Assembly (NCBI RefSeq): GCF_004011825.1
Contig: NZ_RKLO01000004.1
Coordinates: 415,901 to 464,736, forward strand
DNA: 48,836 nucleotides
Source: Rhodococcus xishaensis
GTDB taxonomy: Bacteria; Actinomycetota; Actinomycetes; Mycobacteriales; Mycobacteriaceae
Direction: 5' to 3'
The notes below the pieces were generated by a model, which was not told where the DNA came from, searched no databases, and was given only the letters and a program-made list of their open reading frames with translations. Positions 1-7,697 of the stretch are shown here, in pieces (positions within the stretch are counted from its first letter, which is position 1; each line of letters opens with the position of its first letter). The translations under genes and the position numbers were made by a program.

Positions 1-2
1 AT

Positions 3-467
3 GCTTCGGTGTCGGCGGAGTTCACGGGTGCGCCCGGGTTCACGAATGCGTCCGGTGCGCCGGTGACGGTGGCGGTGTCGGATCCGGTGGATGGATCGTC
101 GTCGGTAGTGATCACGTCGTCGTCGGCGGCGACGGCGGGCGTGCCGTTGACGTTGACCGCGCAGGTCTCGCCGGCGGATGCGGTTGGCACCGTCCAGTTC
201 TTCGACGGTGACGCGGAGATCGGGGATCCGGTCGAGGTGGTCGACGGCATCGCGGAGTTGGTGTACACCTTCGATTCCGTTGGACAGCACGAGATCCGCG
301 CCGAATACTCCGGTGGTCCCGGGGTGGAGGGTTCGACTTCGCAGGTGCAGGTGCTCGAGGTCACCGAGTCCGGTGGCACGGACGGCGGTTCGCTGGGCAG
401 CCTGGATATCGAGGATATCGCAGGCATCGCGGGCATCCTGGGCATCCTGGGCAGCTTGGGCGACTAG
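3..467 (+). CDS. Secreted Ig-like repeat protein, 3' part only
   Basis: The reading frame is open from the window edge, so the 5' end is missing; the GTG at 9 lies inside an Ig-like strand and is not a credible start. The visible 154 residues hold the end of one bacterial Ig-like domain (strand ending SAEFTGAPGFTNASG) and one complete domain with the signature GTVQFFDGDAEIGDPVEVVDG, followed by a tail rich in Gly, Ile and Leu (IEDIAGIAGILGILGSLGD). The domain type is the one in the next two genes (Big_3-like, seen as GTVQF...G..IG.PV...G.A.L.YTF). Such arrays are usually exported surface or wall-associated proteins; a specific ligand cannot be inferred. It ends TAG at 465-467, with a second stop directly after, and is followed by a strong hairpin. 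Confidence 0.85.
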   Translation, partial: ASVSAEFTGAPGFTNASGAPVTVAVSDPVDGSSSVVITSSSAATAGVPLTLTAQVSPADAVGTVQFFDGDAEIGDPVEVVDGIAELVYTFDSVGQHEIRAEYSGGPGVEGSTSQVQVLEVTESGGTDGGSLGSLDIEDIAGIAGILGILGSLGD

Positions 468-499
468 TGATCCGGTCCTGACGGCTGACGCGTGAAACG

Positions 500-535
500 G
501 GCTGTGGGCCCCTGTCCAGGCAGGGGCCCACAGCC
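500..535 (+). terminator. Perfect 15-bp stem hairpin after the first Ig-like gene
   Basis: The arms GGCTGTGGGCCCCTG (500-514) and CAGGGGCCCACAGCC (521-535) are perfectly complementary around a 6-base loop. There is no long T tract, which is common for GC-rich actinobacterial terminators. It separates the first Ig-like gene from the next pair. Confidence 0.8.
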
Positions 536-623
536 TTCATGACCACATGAGCATCCGGGCTCGTAGGCCTCCCTGATCTCGGTTGTCCACGAAAGAAAGC
601 GACTATCCGTGTTATCCGAGGAA

Positions 624-652
624 TTGACACACGTTTCAGTTTTGACAGTTAT
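624..652 (+). promoter_or_regulatory. Possible promoter upstream of the Ig-like gene pair
   Basis: Two TTGACA hexamers (624-629 and 642-647) lie 18 bases apart in the AT-richer stretch before the start at 714. The first has a weak -10-like AGTTAT (647-652) at 17-base spacing. The repeat could be a -35 element or a regulator half-site; no experimental evidence is available. Confidence 0.3.
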
Positions 653-713
653 CGTGCTCGGGCACGGGTGTTGAGCCCGCAGAGCAGTTTTCGATTGTTC
701 ATTTAGGAGTCCG

Positions 714-3020
714 GTGAATTCCTCTCTAGCGACGCGCTGCGCCGCAGCGCTCACAGGTGCCACCCTGACGATGGGCGTGATGCTGGTTGCCGCCCCAGCA
801 GGTGCGGCAACTTCCACTCTCGAGTTCAAGAACACGTGCAGGGCTACTCCCTCCAGCGCCGTCGCCGGTCCGGTTGACCAGACGCGAGACACCGAGATCA
901 CCGTCGACGCCCCGACGACCGTGGAGCCGGGTGAGACGTTCGCCTTCCGGTTGCAGAGCGCCGGCCAGTCGTATCCCGACAAGGAATCCATCGCGACGAC
1001 GAAGAGTCTGTCCCGGCTCAAGAATGACTTCGAGATCCCGGCGAACGCCACATTCGTCAGTGCGGAGATCGTGGCGAACTCGGGGATCAATCTGGATCTC
1101 GTACCGCCGAGTGTGATCCGGGTCAACGACAGCGGAACCGAGGACCCGAACGGCAACATCCTGCGGATCTCCGGCAACAACGAGGTGATCGGCAACGGTG
1201 CCTCCAACAGCACCAGCAAAGAGGGTGGCATCCGTGCTCCGAAATTGAAGCTGAACCTCGACGGCACCCCGAACTCGAAGGGTGACTCCTGGTTCCGGAT
1301 GCCGGCGATCGAGGTGACGATGGTGGCCGGTCAGTCCGGTGTCATCGAGCCGAAGCTCCGTACGAGCGGCGACGCGGGCAAGTTCAACGACAACAAGAAC
1401 TTCAGCACGCAGTTGGCTCTCGCGTCGGCCTTCGGTGACCAGTGGGCACCGACCCGCTGCAGCCCCCGTGATTCGAAGTCGAGCGGCCTCAACGCCGGAG
1501 CCGGGCCGCTGACGACCATCCGCATCGTCGCGCCCGACGTGATCACCTCCACTACGCTGACCGTTCCCGACACCGCCACGACCGGTACCCCAGTGGAGCT
1601 CACCGCCGCGGTGGAACCGGCCGAAGCGTCCGGCACCGTGCAGTTCAAGGACAACGGCACCGACATCGGCGCACCGGTTCCGGTGATCAGCGGGGCGGCG
1701 AGTCTGGCGTATACGTTCGGTGCGCTCGGCGACCGCAGCATCACCGCCGAGTTCTCGGGCGCAACAGGTTTCGCGTCGTCCGCGTCGGAGCCACGGACTG
1801 TGACGGTGACGCCGCCAGTCATGGGCACCACGACCTCGGTCACGGTGCCGCCGACCGCGACCACCGGTCTCGCGGTGGACCTCATCGCGGCCGTGAACCC
1901 GCCCGGTGTCGACGGCACGGTGCAGTTCAGGGACGGTGACACCGACATCGGGGATCCCGTTCCGGTCGCCGGCGGCATCGCGACGCTATCGCACTCTTTC
2001 ACGACGACGGGCGACCACAGCATCACCGCGGCCTTCTTGGGCAGCGCGGCCCACGCGCCGTCGACCTCGGGTGCGCGCGTGGTGGCGGTCTCGGAGCCGC
2101 TGCCGGACGCGGTCGCAACCACCACTGAACTCACCGTCCCCGCCACCGCGGAGGTCGGGACGGTCGTGCCGTTCTCGGCGACCGTTTCCCCGACCCCGGT
2201 CGATGGCACCGTGCAGTTCCGTGACGGCGCAACGAACCTCGGATCGCCGGTCCTGGTCGTGGACGGTGTCGCGAGTCTCTCGCACACCTTCACTCGAGGC
2301 GGATCGCACTCCATCACCGCGGTCTACAGCGGGGGCGTGGGTTCGCTGGGTTCGACAGCGGCTCCGGTGACCGTGGACGTCACGGCGACCAACATCGGCA
2401 CCGCCACGTTGCTCAACGCGCCCGGTGAGGCGAAGACCGACAAGCCAGTGGACCTTTGGGCGAGCACGTTCGACCTGTGGGACGGAGCCCCGGTGCCGGA
2501 CGGGGGCACGGTGCAGTTCCGCGACGGCGAGGCACTCATCGGAAGTCCGGTTCCCGTGGTCGACGGTTTCGCCAAGCTGACGCACACGTTCGACTCGACT
2601 GGCGTACACGCGATTTCGGCAGAGTTCAGCGGGGTGGGTGCCTTCCAAGGCTCGACCACCGACCCTCAGGACATCAACGTGACAGTTGCGTCGGTCGCGG
2701 ATCTTGCGACGGCAACCGAACTGGGGTTGCCGGCCGTCAACACTGCCGGTGATCCCGTGATCCTGGACGCGCGCGTCGTCGCCCCGCAGACTCCGAACGG
2801 CACCGTTCAGTTCTTCGCCGGTGACACACCGCTGGGCGAGGCAGTGCAACTCGTCGACGGATACGCAAGCCTCGCGCATACGTTCGCCGAGGCCGGATCC
2901 CACGCGATCACCGCAAAGTACAGTGGCGCAGCTGGATTCACAGAGTCGACGTCCATCCCCGGAACCCTCGTGATCAACCCGGTCGCGACCCCGGCCGGCA
3001 GCGTCGCATTCGGTTCGTGA
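714..3020 (+). CDS. Secreted protein with unique N-domain and five Ig-like repeats
   Basis: A 768-residue exported protein. GTG start at 714 is set by AGGAG at 705-709. A signal peptide covers residues 1-31, with an AxA-type end (APAGA before ATST). Residues of about 32-275 form a domain I do not recognise, with two cysteines (near 42 and 261) that could form a disulfide. Five Ig-like repeats of about 90 residues follow, each with a GTVQF(K/R/F)DG..IG.PV pattern and a central hydrophobic strand. The fourth begins LLNAPGEAKTDKPVDLW, matched in the next gene. The C-terminus ends VAFGS; no sortase motif or membrane anchor is visible. Only 6 bases separate it from the next gene, so the two are probably co-transcribed. 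Likely a surface or extracellular structural protein; partner unknown. Confidence 0.85.
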   Translation: MNSSLATRCAAALTGATLTMGVMLVAAPAGAATSTLEFKNTCRATPSSAVAGPVDQTRDTEITVDAPTTVEPGETFAFRLQSAGQSYPDKESIATTKSLSRLKNDFEIPANATFVSAEIVANSGINLDLVPPSVIRVNDSGTEDPNGNILRISGNNEVIGNGASNSTSKEGGIRAPKLKLNLDGTPNSKGDSWFRMPAIEVTMVAGQSGVIEPKLRTSGDAGKFNDNKNFSTQLALASAFGDQWAPTRCSPRDSKSSGLNAGAGPLTTIRIVAPDVITSTTLTVPDTATTGTPVELTAAVEPAEASGTVQFKDNGTDIGAPVPVISGAASLAYTFGALGDRSITAEFSGATGFASSASEPRTVTVTPPVMGTTTSVTVPPTATTGLAVDLIAAVNPPGVDGTVQFRDGDTDIGDPVPVAGGIATLSHSFTTTGDHSITAAFLGSAAHAPSTSGARVVAVSEPLPDAVATTTELTVPATAEVGTVVPFSATVSPTPVDGTVQFRDGATNLGSPVLVVDGVASLSHTFTRGGSHSITAVYSGGVGSLGSTAAPVTVDVTATNIGTATLLNAPGEAKTDKPVDLWASTFDLWDGAPVPDGGTVQFRDGEALIGSPVPVVDGFAKLTHTFDSTGVHAISAEFSGVGAFQGSTTDPQDINVTVASVADLATATELGLPAVNTAGDPVILDARVVAPQTPNGTVQFFAGDTPLGEAVQLVDGYASLAHTFAEAGSHAITAKYSGAAGFTESTSIPGTLVINPVATPAGSVAFGS

Positions 3021-3032
3021 GCGGAGATGGCG

Positions 3033-5066
3033 ATGCGACAGCGAAACTCGAAGGCAGCGACAGTGCGAGAAGGACGGGCGATCGGGATGACTGGTAGGAC
3101 GAGTCGGCGGCTGACCGCCGGTGCGGCCGTGGCCGCGCTGTCGGCAACCCTCCTCGGAGGATTCAGTCCGGGTCTGGCCAATGCGGCGTCGGAATCGGTG
3201 ACGTGGTCGGACGGCAACAGCAAGTTCACCCGTACGGTGAGTGACACGACGGCGTCGGTGGGTCAGATCATCGAGGTGAAGACGAAGTTCGAACGCTCCG
3301 GCGTACTCGAAATCATCTACGAGGTCACGGATCATCACCCGTCGTGCTGGGAGTTCGTCAGCAGCAACAAGTCCAACCCACAGGTCGAGTCGGACTACAC
3401 CCGGGTGTCGGGGTCGTGGAACGTGTGGCCGAACATCAACCCGAACTCACAGACCTTCACGTTCGAGTATCGGGTGACCGAGGATTGCGCTCGTGACACC
3501 CCGTTGTCGACGGGGATGAGTTACGACGGCAGTCTGGGCGCCGGCAGCTACACGGACAAGGGTCCGACGGTCACGGTGGCGAAGGACACCACCACGACGT
3601 CTTTGGCCGCGGTGCCCAGCCCGCTGGTGGTGGGCCAGTTGGTGACGTTGACCGCCACGGTGACCGGTGGCGCGCAGGGCGATCCGGTGGACTTCTACAA
3701 CGGGGACACCAAGATCGGTTCGGGCGAACTAGATGCGTCGGGTGTCGCCACATACGACTGGGCTCCGGCGACGGGCACCTGGTCGGTGCAGGCGATGTTC
3801 CCCTCCACCGCGAAGGCGAAGTCGTCGGAGTCGGCTGCGCAGAACGTGCAGGTGAACGACCCGGTGTCGACGGATGTCGTCGTGTCGGTTCCCGGGACGG
3901 CCGTGGCCGGTGAAACGGTGGATCTGACGGCGCAGGTATCGCCGACGGACGCACAGGGCACCGTGCAGTTCGCAGACAACGGGGCCCCGATCGGGGACCA
4001 GATCGAGGTGGTCGACGGTGCGGCAACCCTGCCGTACACGTTCAGCGCCGGCCAGCACAGCATCACCGCGGAATTCTTCGGCGCGTTCGGATTCACGAAC
4101 TCGACCGCGGCGCCGCAGACGGTGACGGTGACCGATGCGGCGACGACCGCGGCCGTCACCGTGCCGGAGGCCGCGCAGACCGGTGATCCGGTGACGCTCT
4201 CGGCGTCGATCAGCCCGACGCCGACGGGTGGAACGGTGCAGTTCAAGGACGGCCTCGCCGACATCGGCACGCCGGTCGAACTCACGGACGGAACAGCGAT
4301 CCTCGAGCACACGTTCACGTCCGTCGGAAGCCACGCCATCTCCGCCTACTACTCGGGAACGGCCGGCTTCGCACCCGCGACTGCACCCGCCCAGTCGGTG
4401 TCCGTCACCGACCCGGTGGTGGCCCCCCGCGATACTGTGACCTTGCTCAGTGTTCCCGGAGAGGCCAAGACCGATGAGGTCGTCGACCTGTGGGTGACCG
4501 TCCGCGACGCAGCCGGGGATCCTGTCGACGGAGGAACCGTCCAGTTCCGTGCCGGAGGCCAGGACCTGGGTGACCCGGTGGCGGTGAGCGACGGTGTCGC
4601 ACGGTTGCCGCACACATTCTCTGCAGTTGGCACACATGCCATCTCGGCGGTGTTCTCCGGTACGGCCGCGCTCGATGGTTCCACCACGGTTACTCGGAAC
4701 GTGAACGTGACGGTGCCTACGCAGGTCGACGTCGACACCGCGACGGCGCTGACCGTGCCTGCGTCGGCGGCCCCCGGTGACACCGTGACGTTGTGGGCGT
4801 CGGTGGTGTCGTCCGTGCCGGTTGAAGGAACGATCCAGTTCTTCGACGGTGAGACCCCGATCGGAGAGACAGTCGATCTGGTCGATGGCACCGCGACGCT
4901 GGACTATGCGTTCACGATTACGGGTGCTCACTCGATCACCGCGGTCTATTCCGGCGCCGAGGGACTGAAGGGTTCGACCTCGGAGCCTCGGACGCTCGAC
5001 GTCGCCTCGGTGGATCCGGCGCCCGGCGACACCAGCAGCCTGGGCGGACTTCCCTTCGGGTCCTGA
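3033..5066 (+). CDS. Secreted protein with unique N-domain and five Ig-like repeats (paralogue)
   Basis: A paralogue of the preceding gene. The start is uncertain: ATG at 3027, 3033 or 3087 are all in frame. GGAG at 3023-3026 fits 3033 best. The ATG at 3087 would give a cleaner signal peptide (MTGRTSRRLTAGAAVAALSA, ending GLANA before ASES). The region after the signal, roughly 150 residues, is a distinct beta-rich-looking domain with two cysteines (contexts HPSCWEF and TEDCARD). Five Ig-like repeats follow; the fourth starts LLSVPGEAKTDEVVDLW and the fifth has QFFDGETPIG, in the same register as the upstream gene. The C-terminus ends GLPFGS. Export is clear; binding target is not. Confidence 0.85.
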   Translation: MRQRNSKAATVREGRAIGMTGRTSRRLTAGAAVAALSATLLGGFSPGLANAASESVTWSDGNSKFTRTVSDTTASVGQIIEVKTKFERSGVLEIIYEVTDHHPSCWEFVSSNKSNPQVESDYTRVSGSWNVWPNINPNSQTFTFEYRVTEDCARDTPLSTGMSYDGSLGAGSYTDKGPTVTVAKDTTTTSLAAVPSPLVVGQLVTLTATVTGGAQGDPVDFYNGDTKIGSGELDASGVATYDWAPATGTWSVQAMFPSTAKAKSSESAAQNVQVNDPVSTDVVVSVPGTAVAGETVDLTAQVSPTDAQGTVQFADNGAPIGDQIEVVDGAATLPYTFSAGQHSITAEFFGAFGFTNSTAAPQTVTVTDAATTAAVTVPEAAQTGDPVTLSASISPTPTGGTVQFKDGLADIGTPVELTDGTAILEHTFTSVGSHAISAYYSGTAGFAPATAPAQSVSVTDPVVAPRDTVTLLSVPGEAKTDEVVDLWVTVRDAAGDPVDGGTVQFRAGGQDLGDPVAVSDGVARLPHTFSAVGTHAISAVFSGTAALDGSTTVTRNVNVTVPTQVDVDTATALTVPASAAPGDTVTLWASVVSSVPVEGTIQFFDGETPIGETVDLVDGTATLDYAFTITGAHSITAVYSGAEGLKGSTSEPRTLDVASVDPAPGDTSSLGGLPFGS

Positions 5067-5072
5067 GAGATC

Positions 5073-5097
5073 GGGGCGGCTGCACAGCAGCCTCCCC
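5073..5097 (+). terminator. First of two hairpins after the Ig-like gene pair
   Basis: Arms GGGG-C-GGCTGC and GCAGCC-T-CCCC pair around an ACA loop with one mismatch, immediately after the stop at 5066. It is followed by a stronger hairpin at 5118-5149. Confidence 0.55.
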
Positions 5098-5117
5098 GTC
5101 CTTTCCTAGCGAAGAGT

Positions 5118-5149
5118 TCGAGGCCCCCGGCGCATGCCGGGGGCCTCGA
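5118..5149 (+). terminator. Strong hairpin terminator
   Basis: Arms TCGAGGCCCCCGGC (5118-5131) and GCCGGGGGCCTCGA (5136-5149) pair perfectly around a GCAT loop. It closes the Ig-like gene cluster before the acyltransferase operon. Confidence 0.8.
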
Positions 5150-5205
5150 GTCGTACGTTCGACCGTTCGACGGGTCGGGAAGTGTCTCGGCCACGAGCGG
5201 CCGAC

Positions 5206-5219
5206 TAGGCTTCAATCTG
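5206..5219 (+). promoter_or_regulatory. Leaderless promoter -10 element
   Basis: TAGGCT at 5206-5211 matches the actinobacterial -10 consensus TANNNT and lies 7 bases before the GTG at 5219. No Shine-Dalgarno sequence is present, so the transcript probably begins at the start codon. Confidence 0.5.
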
Positions 5220-5974
5220 TGGAACCCTTCTACCGAACGATCATCGGCCTAGCTCGCGTCGTGTTCGCAGGCCAAGGCCTGAAGTTCACTGTGACCGGCG
5301 AGGAGCACATTCCCAAAACGGGAGGTGCGGTGATCGCCATCAACCACACCGGGTACATGGACTTCACCTATGCGGGTCTGCCGGCACGCGCCGTCAAGCG
5401 CTACATCCGGTTCATGGCGAAGAACGAGGTATTCGTTCACAAGGTCTCCGGCCCGATGATGCGCGCAATGAAGCACATCCCCGTCGACCGATCGGCCGGT
5501 GGCGAGTCCTATCGGGCCGCGGTGGAGGCGCTGCGGGACGGTGAACTGGTGGGCGTGTTCCCGGAGGCGACGATCAGCCGGAGTTTCGAACTCAAGGGCT
5601 TCAAATCCGGTGCCGCCCGGATGGCGATCGAGTCGGGGACCCCGGTGCTCCCGATCGTCATCTGGGGATCGCAGCGGGTATGGACCAAGGGTTACCCGAA
5701 GCGTCTGGGCCGGACCAACACTCCGATCTCCATCGCCGTCGGGGAGCCGATCGCGCCCTTCGAGCCGGGGTCGGAGATGACGGCGCTTCTGCACACGCGG
5801 ATGGAAGAACTGCTGCGCGGCGTGCAGGCGAGCTATGAGCACCCCGCGGGCGAATACTGGGTGCCGGCCCGACTCGGTGGTGGAGCACCGACCCTCGAGG
5901 AAGCCAACGCAATGGATGCGGCGGACGCCGAAGCGAAGGCTGCACGACGCAGCAAGGAGACCGAGGGGAAGTAG
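5219..5974 (+). CDS. PlsC-type 1-acylglycerol-3-phosphate acyltransferase family protein
   Basis: A 251-residue protein of the lysophosphatidate acyltransferase (PlsC) family, which moves an acyl group to lysophospholipid-type acceptors at the inner membrane face. The catalytic block NHTGYMD (H-x4-D) is near residue 42, and the glycerol-phosphate-binding block appears as FPEATISRS, with Ala where the family usually has Gly. The C-terminus is Glu/Ala/Lys-rich. GTG at 5219 fits a leaderless start. It lies 2 bases before a paralogue. The pair occupies the place of the Rv3814c-Rv3816c acyltransferases of M. tuberculosis, next to the same HAD phosphatase. Acyl acceptor unknown; an envelope-lipid role is inferred from position. 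Confidence 0.85.
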   Translation: MEPFYRTIIGLARVVFAGQGLKFTVTGEEHIPKTGGAVIAINHTGYMDFTYAGLPARAVKRYIRFMAKNEVFVHKVSGPMMRAMKHIPVDRSAGGESYRAAVEALRDGELVGVFPEATISRSFELKGFKSGAARMAIESGTPVLPIVIWGSQRVWTKGYPKRLGRTNTPISIAVGEPIAPFEPGSEMTALLHTRMEELLRGVQASYEHPAGEYWVPARLGGGAPTLEEANAMDAADAEAKAARRSKETEGK

Positions 5975-5976
5975 TC

Positions 5977-6714
5977 GTGGAGCCGGTCTATGCGGCAGTG
6001 GAGTGGGCCGCGCAAGGCATGAGCACCTTTCAGGGCCTTCGGTTCACGCGCGTCGGCGTCGAGAACCTGCCGCGTGACGGCGGGGCGGTGCTGGCCGTCA
6101 ATCACACCGGTTACCTCGACTTCGTGCCGATCGGGCTCACCGCACGCAGTCGGGGTCGCCGAATCCGCTTCATGGCCAAGTCGGAACTCGCCGACAATCC
6201 GGTCTTGAGGTTTCTGATGCGTAATACCCGCACGATCGCGGTGGATCGCGCCGCCGGCACCGCGTCGTATCGTTCGGCGGTCGAGGCGCTGAAGGCCGGT
6301 GAACTGGTCGGTGTCTATCCGGAGGGCACGATCAGCCGGAGCTTCGAACTCAAGAAGTTCAAGTCCGGTGCAGCACGGATGGCGCTCGAGGCCGGAGTGC
6401 CGATCGTGCCATCCATCGTGTGGGGCGCACAGCGGATCGCAACCAAGGGGCAACCCCTGCACCTGGGTCGGCACCGCATCCCCGTCACGGTCGCGGTGGG
6501 GGAGCCGATCGCTCCCGAGGGCGGACCGGAGTCGCTCACGGCGACTCTGCATGAGCGTATGGCGGCCCTGCTCGCCGAAGCCCAGCGCGACTACCCTCAT
6601 CCGGTCGGCGAGCCGTGGGTGCCCCGGCGTCTCGGGGGAACGGCGCCGACGCTCGCCGAGGCCACCAAGCTCGACGAGGACGAAGCCCGCAAGCGTCGCC
6701 CCCGTGCGTCGTGA
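5977..6714 (+). CDS. PlsC-type acyltransferase family protein, second copy
   Basis: A 245-residue paralogue of the preceding gene, starting GTG two bases after its stop (translationally coupled; AGGGGAAG lies just upstream within the end of the first gene). It has the catalytic block NHTGYLD near residue 42 and YPEGTISRS with the usual Gly. Both paralogues share the segment SFELKxFKSGAARMA and a C-terminal motif of the form HPxGExWVPxRLGG. The tail is charged. The substrate is not evident; it could act with the first copy as a pair, or one may have diverged. Confidence 0.85.
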   Translation: MEPVYAAVEWAAQGMSTFQGLRFTRVGVENLPRDGGAVLAVNHTGYLDFVPIGLTARSRGRRIRFMAKSELADNPVLRFLMRNTRTIAVDRAAGTASYRSAVEALKAGELVGVYPEGTISRSFELKKFKSGAARMALEAGVPIVPSIVWGAQRIATKGQPLHLGRHRIPVTVAVGEPIAPEGGPESLTATLHERMAALLAEAQRDYPHPVGEPWVPRRLGGTAPTLAEATKLDEDEARKRRPRAS

Positions 6715-6775
6715 GTTGCCTCGCATCCAGCCGTTCTCGCTCCTCGAATGTCATCGGACAGGGCAGAATGACCCG

Positions 6776-7600
6776 GTGGACCACGAATTCCCCAGCCTTG
6801 TCGCCAGCGATGTCGACGGCACCCTGATCGACAACGACGAACGTATAACCGCTCGGACCCGCAAGGCGGCAAGCGCCGTCGTCGAGTCCGGCACGCCGTT
6901 CGTCCTTGCTACCGGGCGCCCTCCGCGTTGGCTCGACCCGGTGGTCGACGGACTCGGATTCGCACCGCTCGCGGTGTGTGCAAACGGCGCGGTCCTCTAC
7001 GACGCGGAAGCCGACCGGGTCCTCGAGGCCGCGATGCTGTCGGTGGAGACCCTCGCCTGGATCGCCGACTTGATCGAGTACGAGCTGCCCGGGGCGGGGC
7101 TGGCGGCCGAGCGCGTCGGCTCGACCGCGCACGACACCGCGACCCCGCAGTTCGTGAGCGCGCCGGGATACGAGCATGCCTGGCTCAACCCCGACCACGT
7201 CGAAATGGCGCCGGAGGACATCCTGTCCGCCCCGGCGATCAAGATGCTCATCCGCATCCCCGGCGCGAGCAGTGCCGCCATGGTCGCGACGCTGCGGCCG
7301 CTGGTGGGGGAACGGGCGGACCTGACCTACTCGACGAACAACGGCCTGATCGAGGTGTCCGCGCCCGGCGTGACCAAGGCGTCGGGGCTGAGGCTGATCG
7401 CCCGGCGGCTCGGCGTGAGCGAGTCGGGAGTTCTCGCCTTCGGGGACATGCCCAATGACATCGCCATGCTTGCGATGGCCGGGCACGGCGTTGCGATGGA
7501 GAACGCGCATCCGGACACGAAGGCCGCGGCCGACGAGGTCACGGCTACCAACAGCGACGACGGAGTCGCCCGCGTCCTCGAACGGTTCTGGGTGAACTGA
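6776..7600 (+). CDS. HAD-superfamily (Cof-type) phosphatase
   Basis: A 274-residue soluble hydrolase. HAD motif I appears as DVDGTLID near residue 11 (nucleophile and acid/base Asp), the Thr motif as VLATGRPP, and the C-terminal metal-binding motif as GDMPNDIAML. The size and the cap between motifs fit the Cof / type IIB class that dephosphorylates sugar phosphates or cofactor intermediates. The frame stays open far upstream, but the domain starts at GTG 6776, which has CAGAAT six bases before it as a possible leaderless -10. It is the positional counterpart of Rv3813c. Substrate not predictable. Confidence 0.88.
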   Translation: MDHEFPSLVASDVDGTLIDNDERITARTRKAASAVVESGTPFVLATGRPPRWLDPVVDGLGFAPLAVCANGAVLYDAEADRVLEAAMLSVETLAWIADLIEYELPGAGLAAERVGSTAHDTATPQFVSAPGYEHAWLNPDHVEMAPEDILSAPAIKMLIRIPGASSAAMVATLRPLVGERADLTYSTNNGLIEVSAPGVTKASGLRLIARRLGVSESGVLAFGDMPNDIAMLAMAGHGVAMENAHPDTKAAADEVTATNSDDGVARVLERFWVN

Positions 7601-7601
7601 C

Positions 7602-7689
7602 CGACCGAGAACGCCTCTGGTTCTCCGCAATTCGTGGGACGGGAATCCTGGCCGGCGTGATTCCCGGGAGAGACGGAGGCGTTCGGTCG
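7602..7689. terminator. Nested inverted repeat, bidirectional terminator between convergent genes
   Basis: An outer stem pairs CGACCGA-GA-ACGCCTC (7602-7617, two-base bulge) with GAGGCGTTCGGTCG (7676-7689). An inner stem pairs CGGGAATC (7640-7647) with GATTCCCG (7659-7666). It fills the gap between the phosphatase and the amidase, which run toward each other, and can serve both strands. Confidence 0.65.
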
Positions 7690-7697
7690 TATGCGGA

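Noticed and set aside
1560-5000. Regularly spaced repeated DNA that could be mistaken for a CRISPR or satellite array
   Set aside because: The period of roughly 270-290 bases and the reading frame show that it is the coding sequence of Ig-like domains, not a non-coding array.
6299-6775. An N-terminal extension of the HAD phosphatase
   Set aside because: It overlaps the second acyltransferase gene and does not resemble HAD proteins; the domain starts at 6776.
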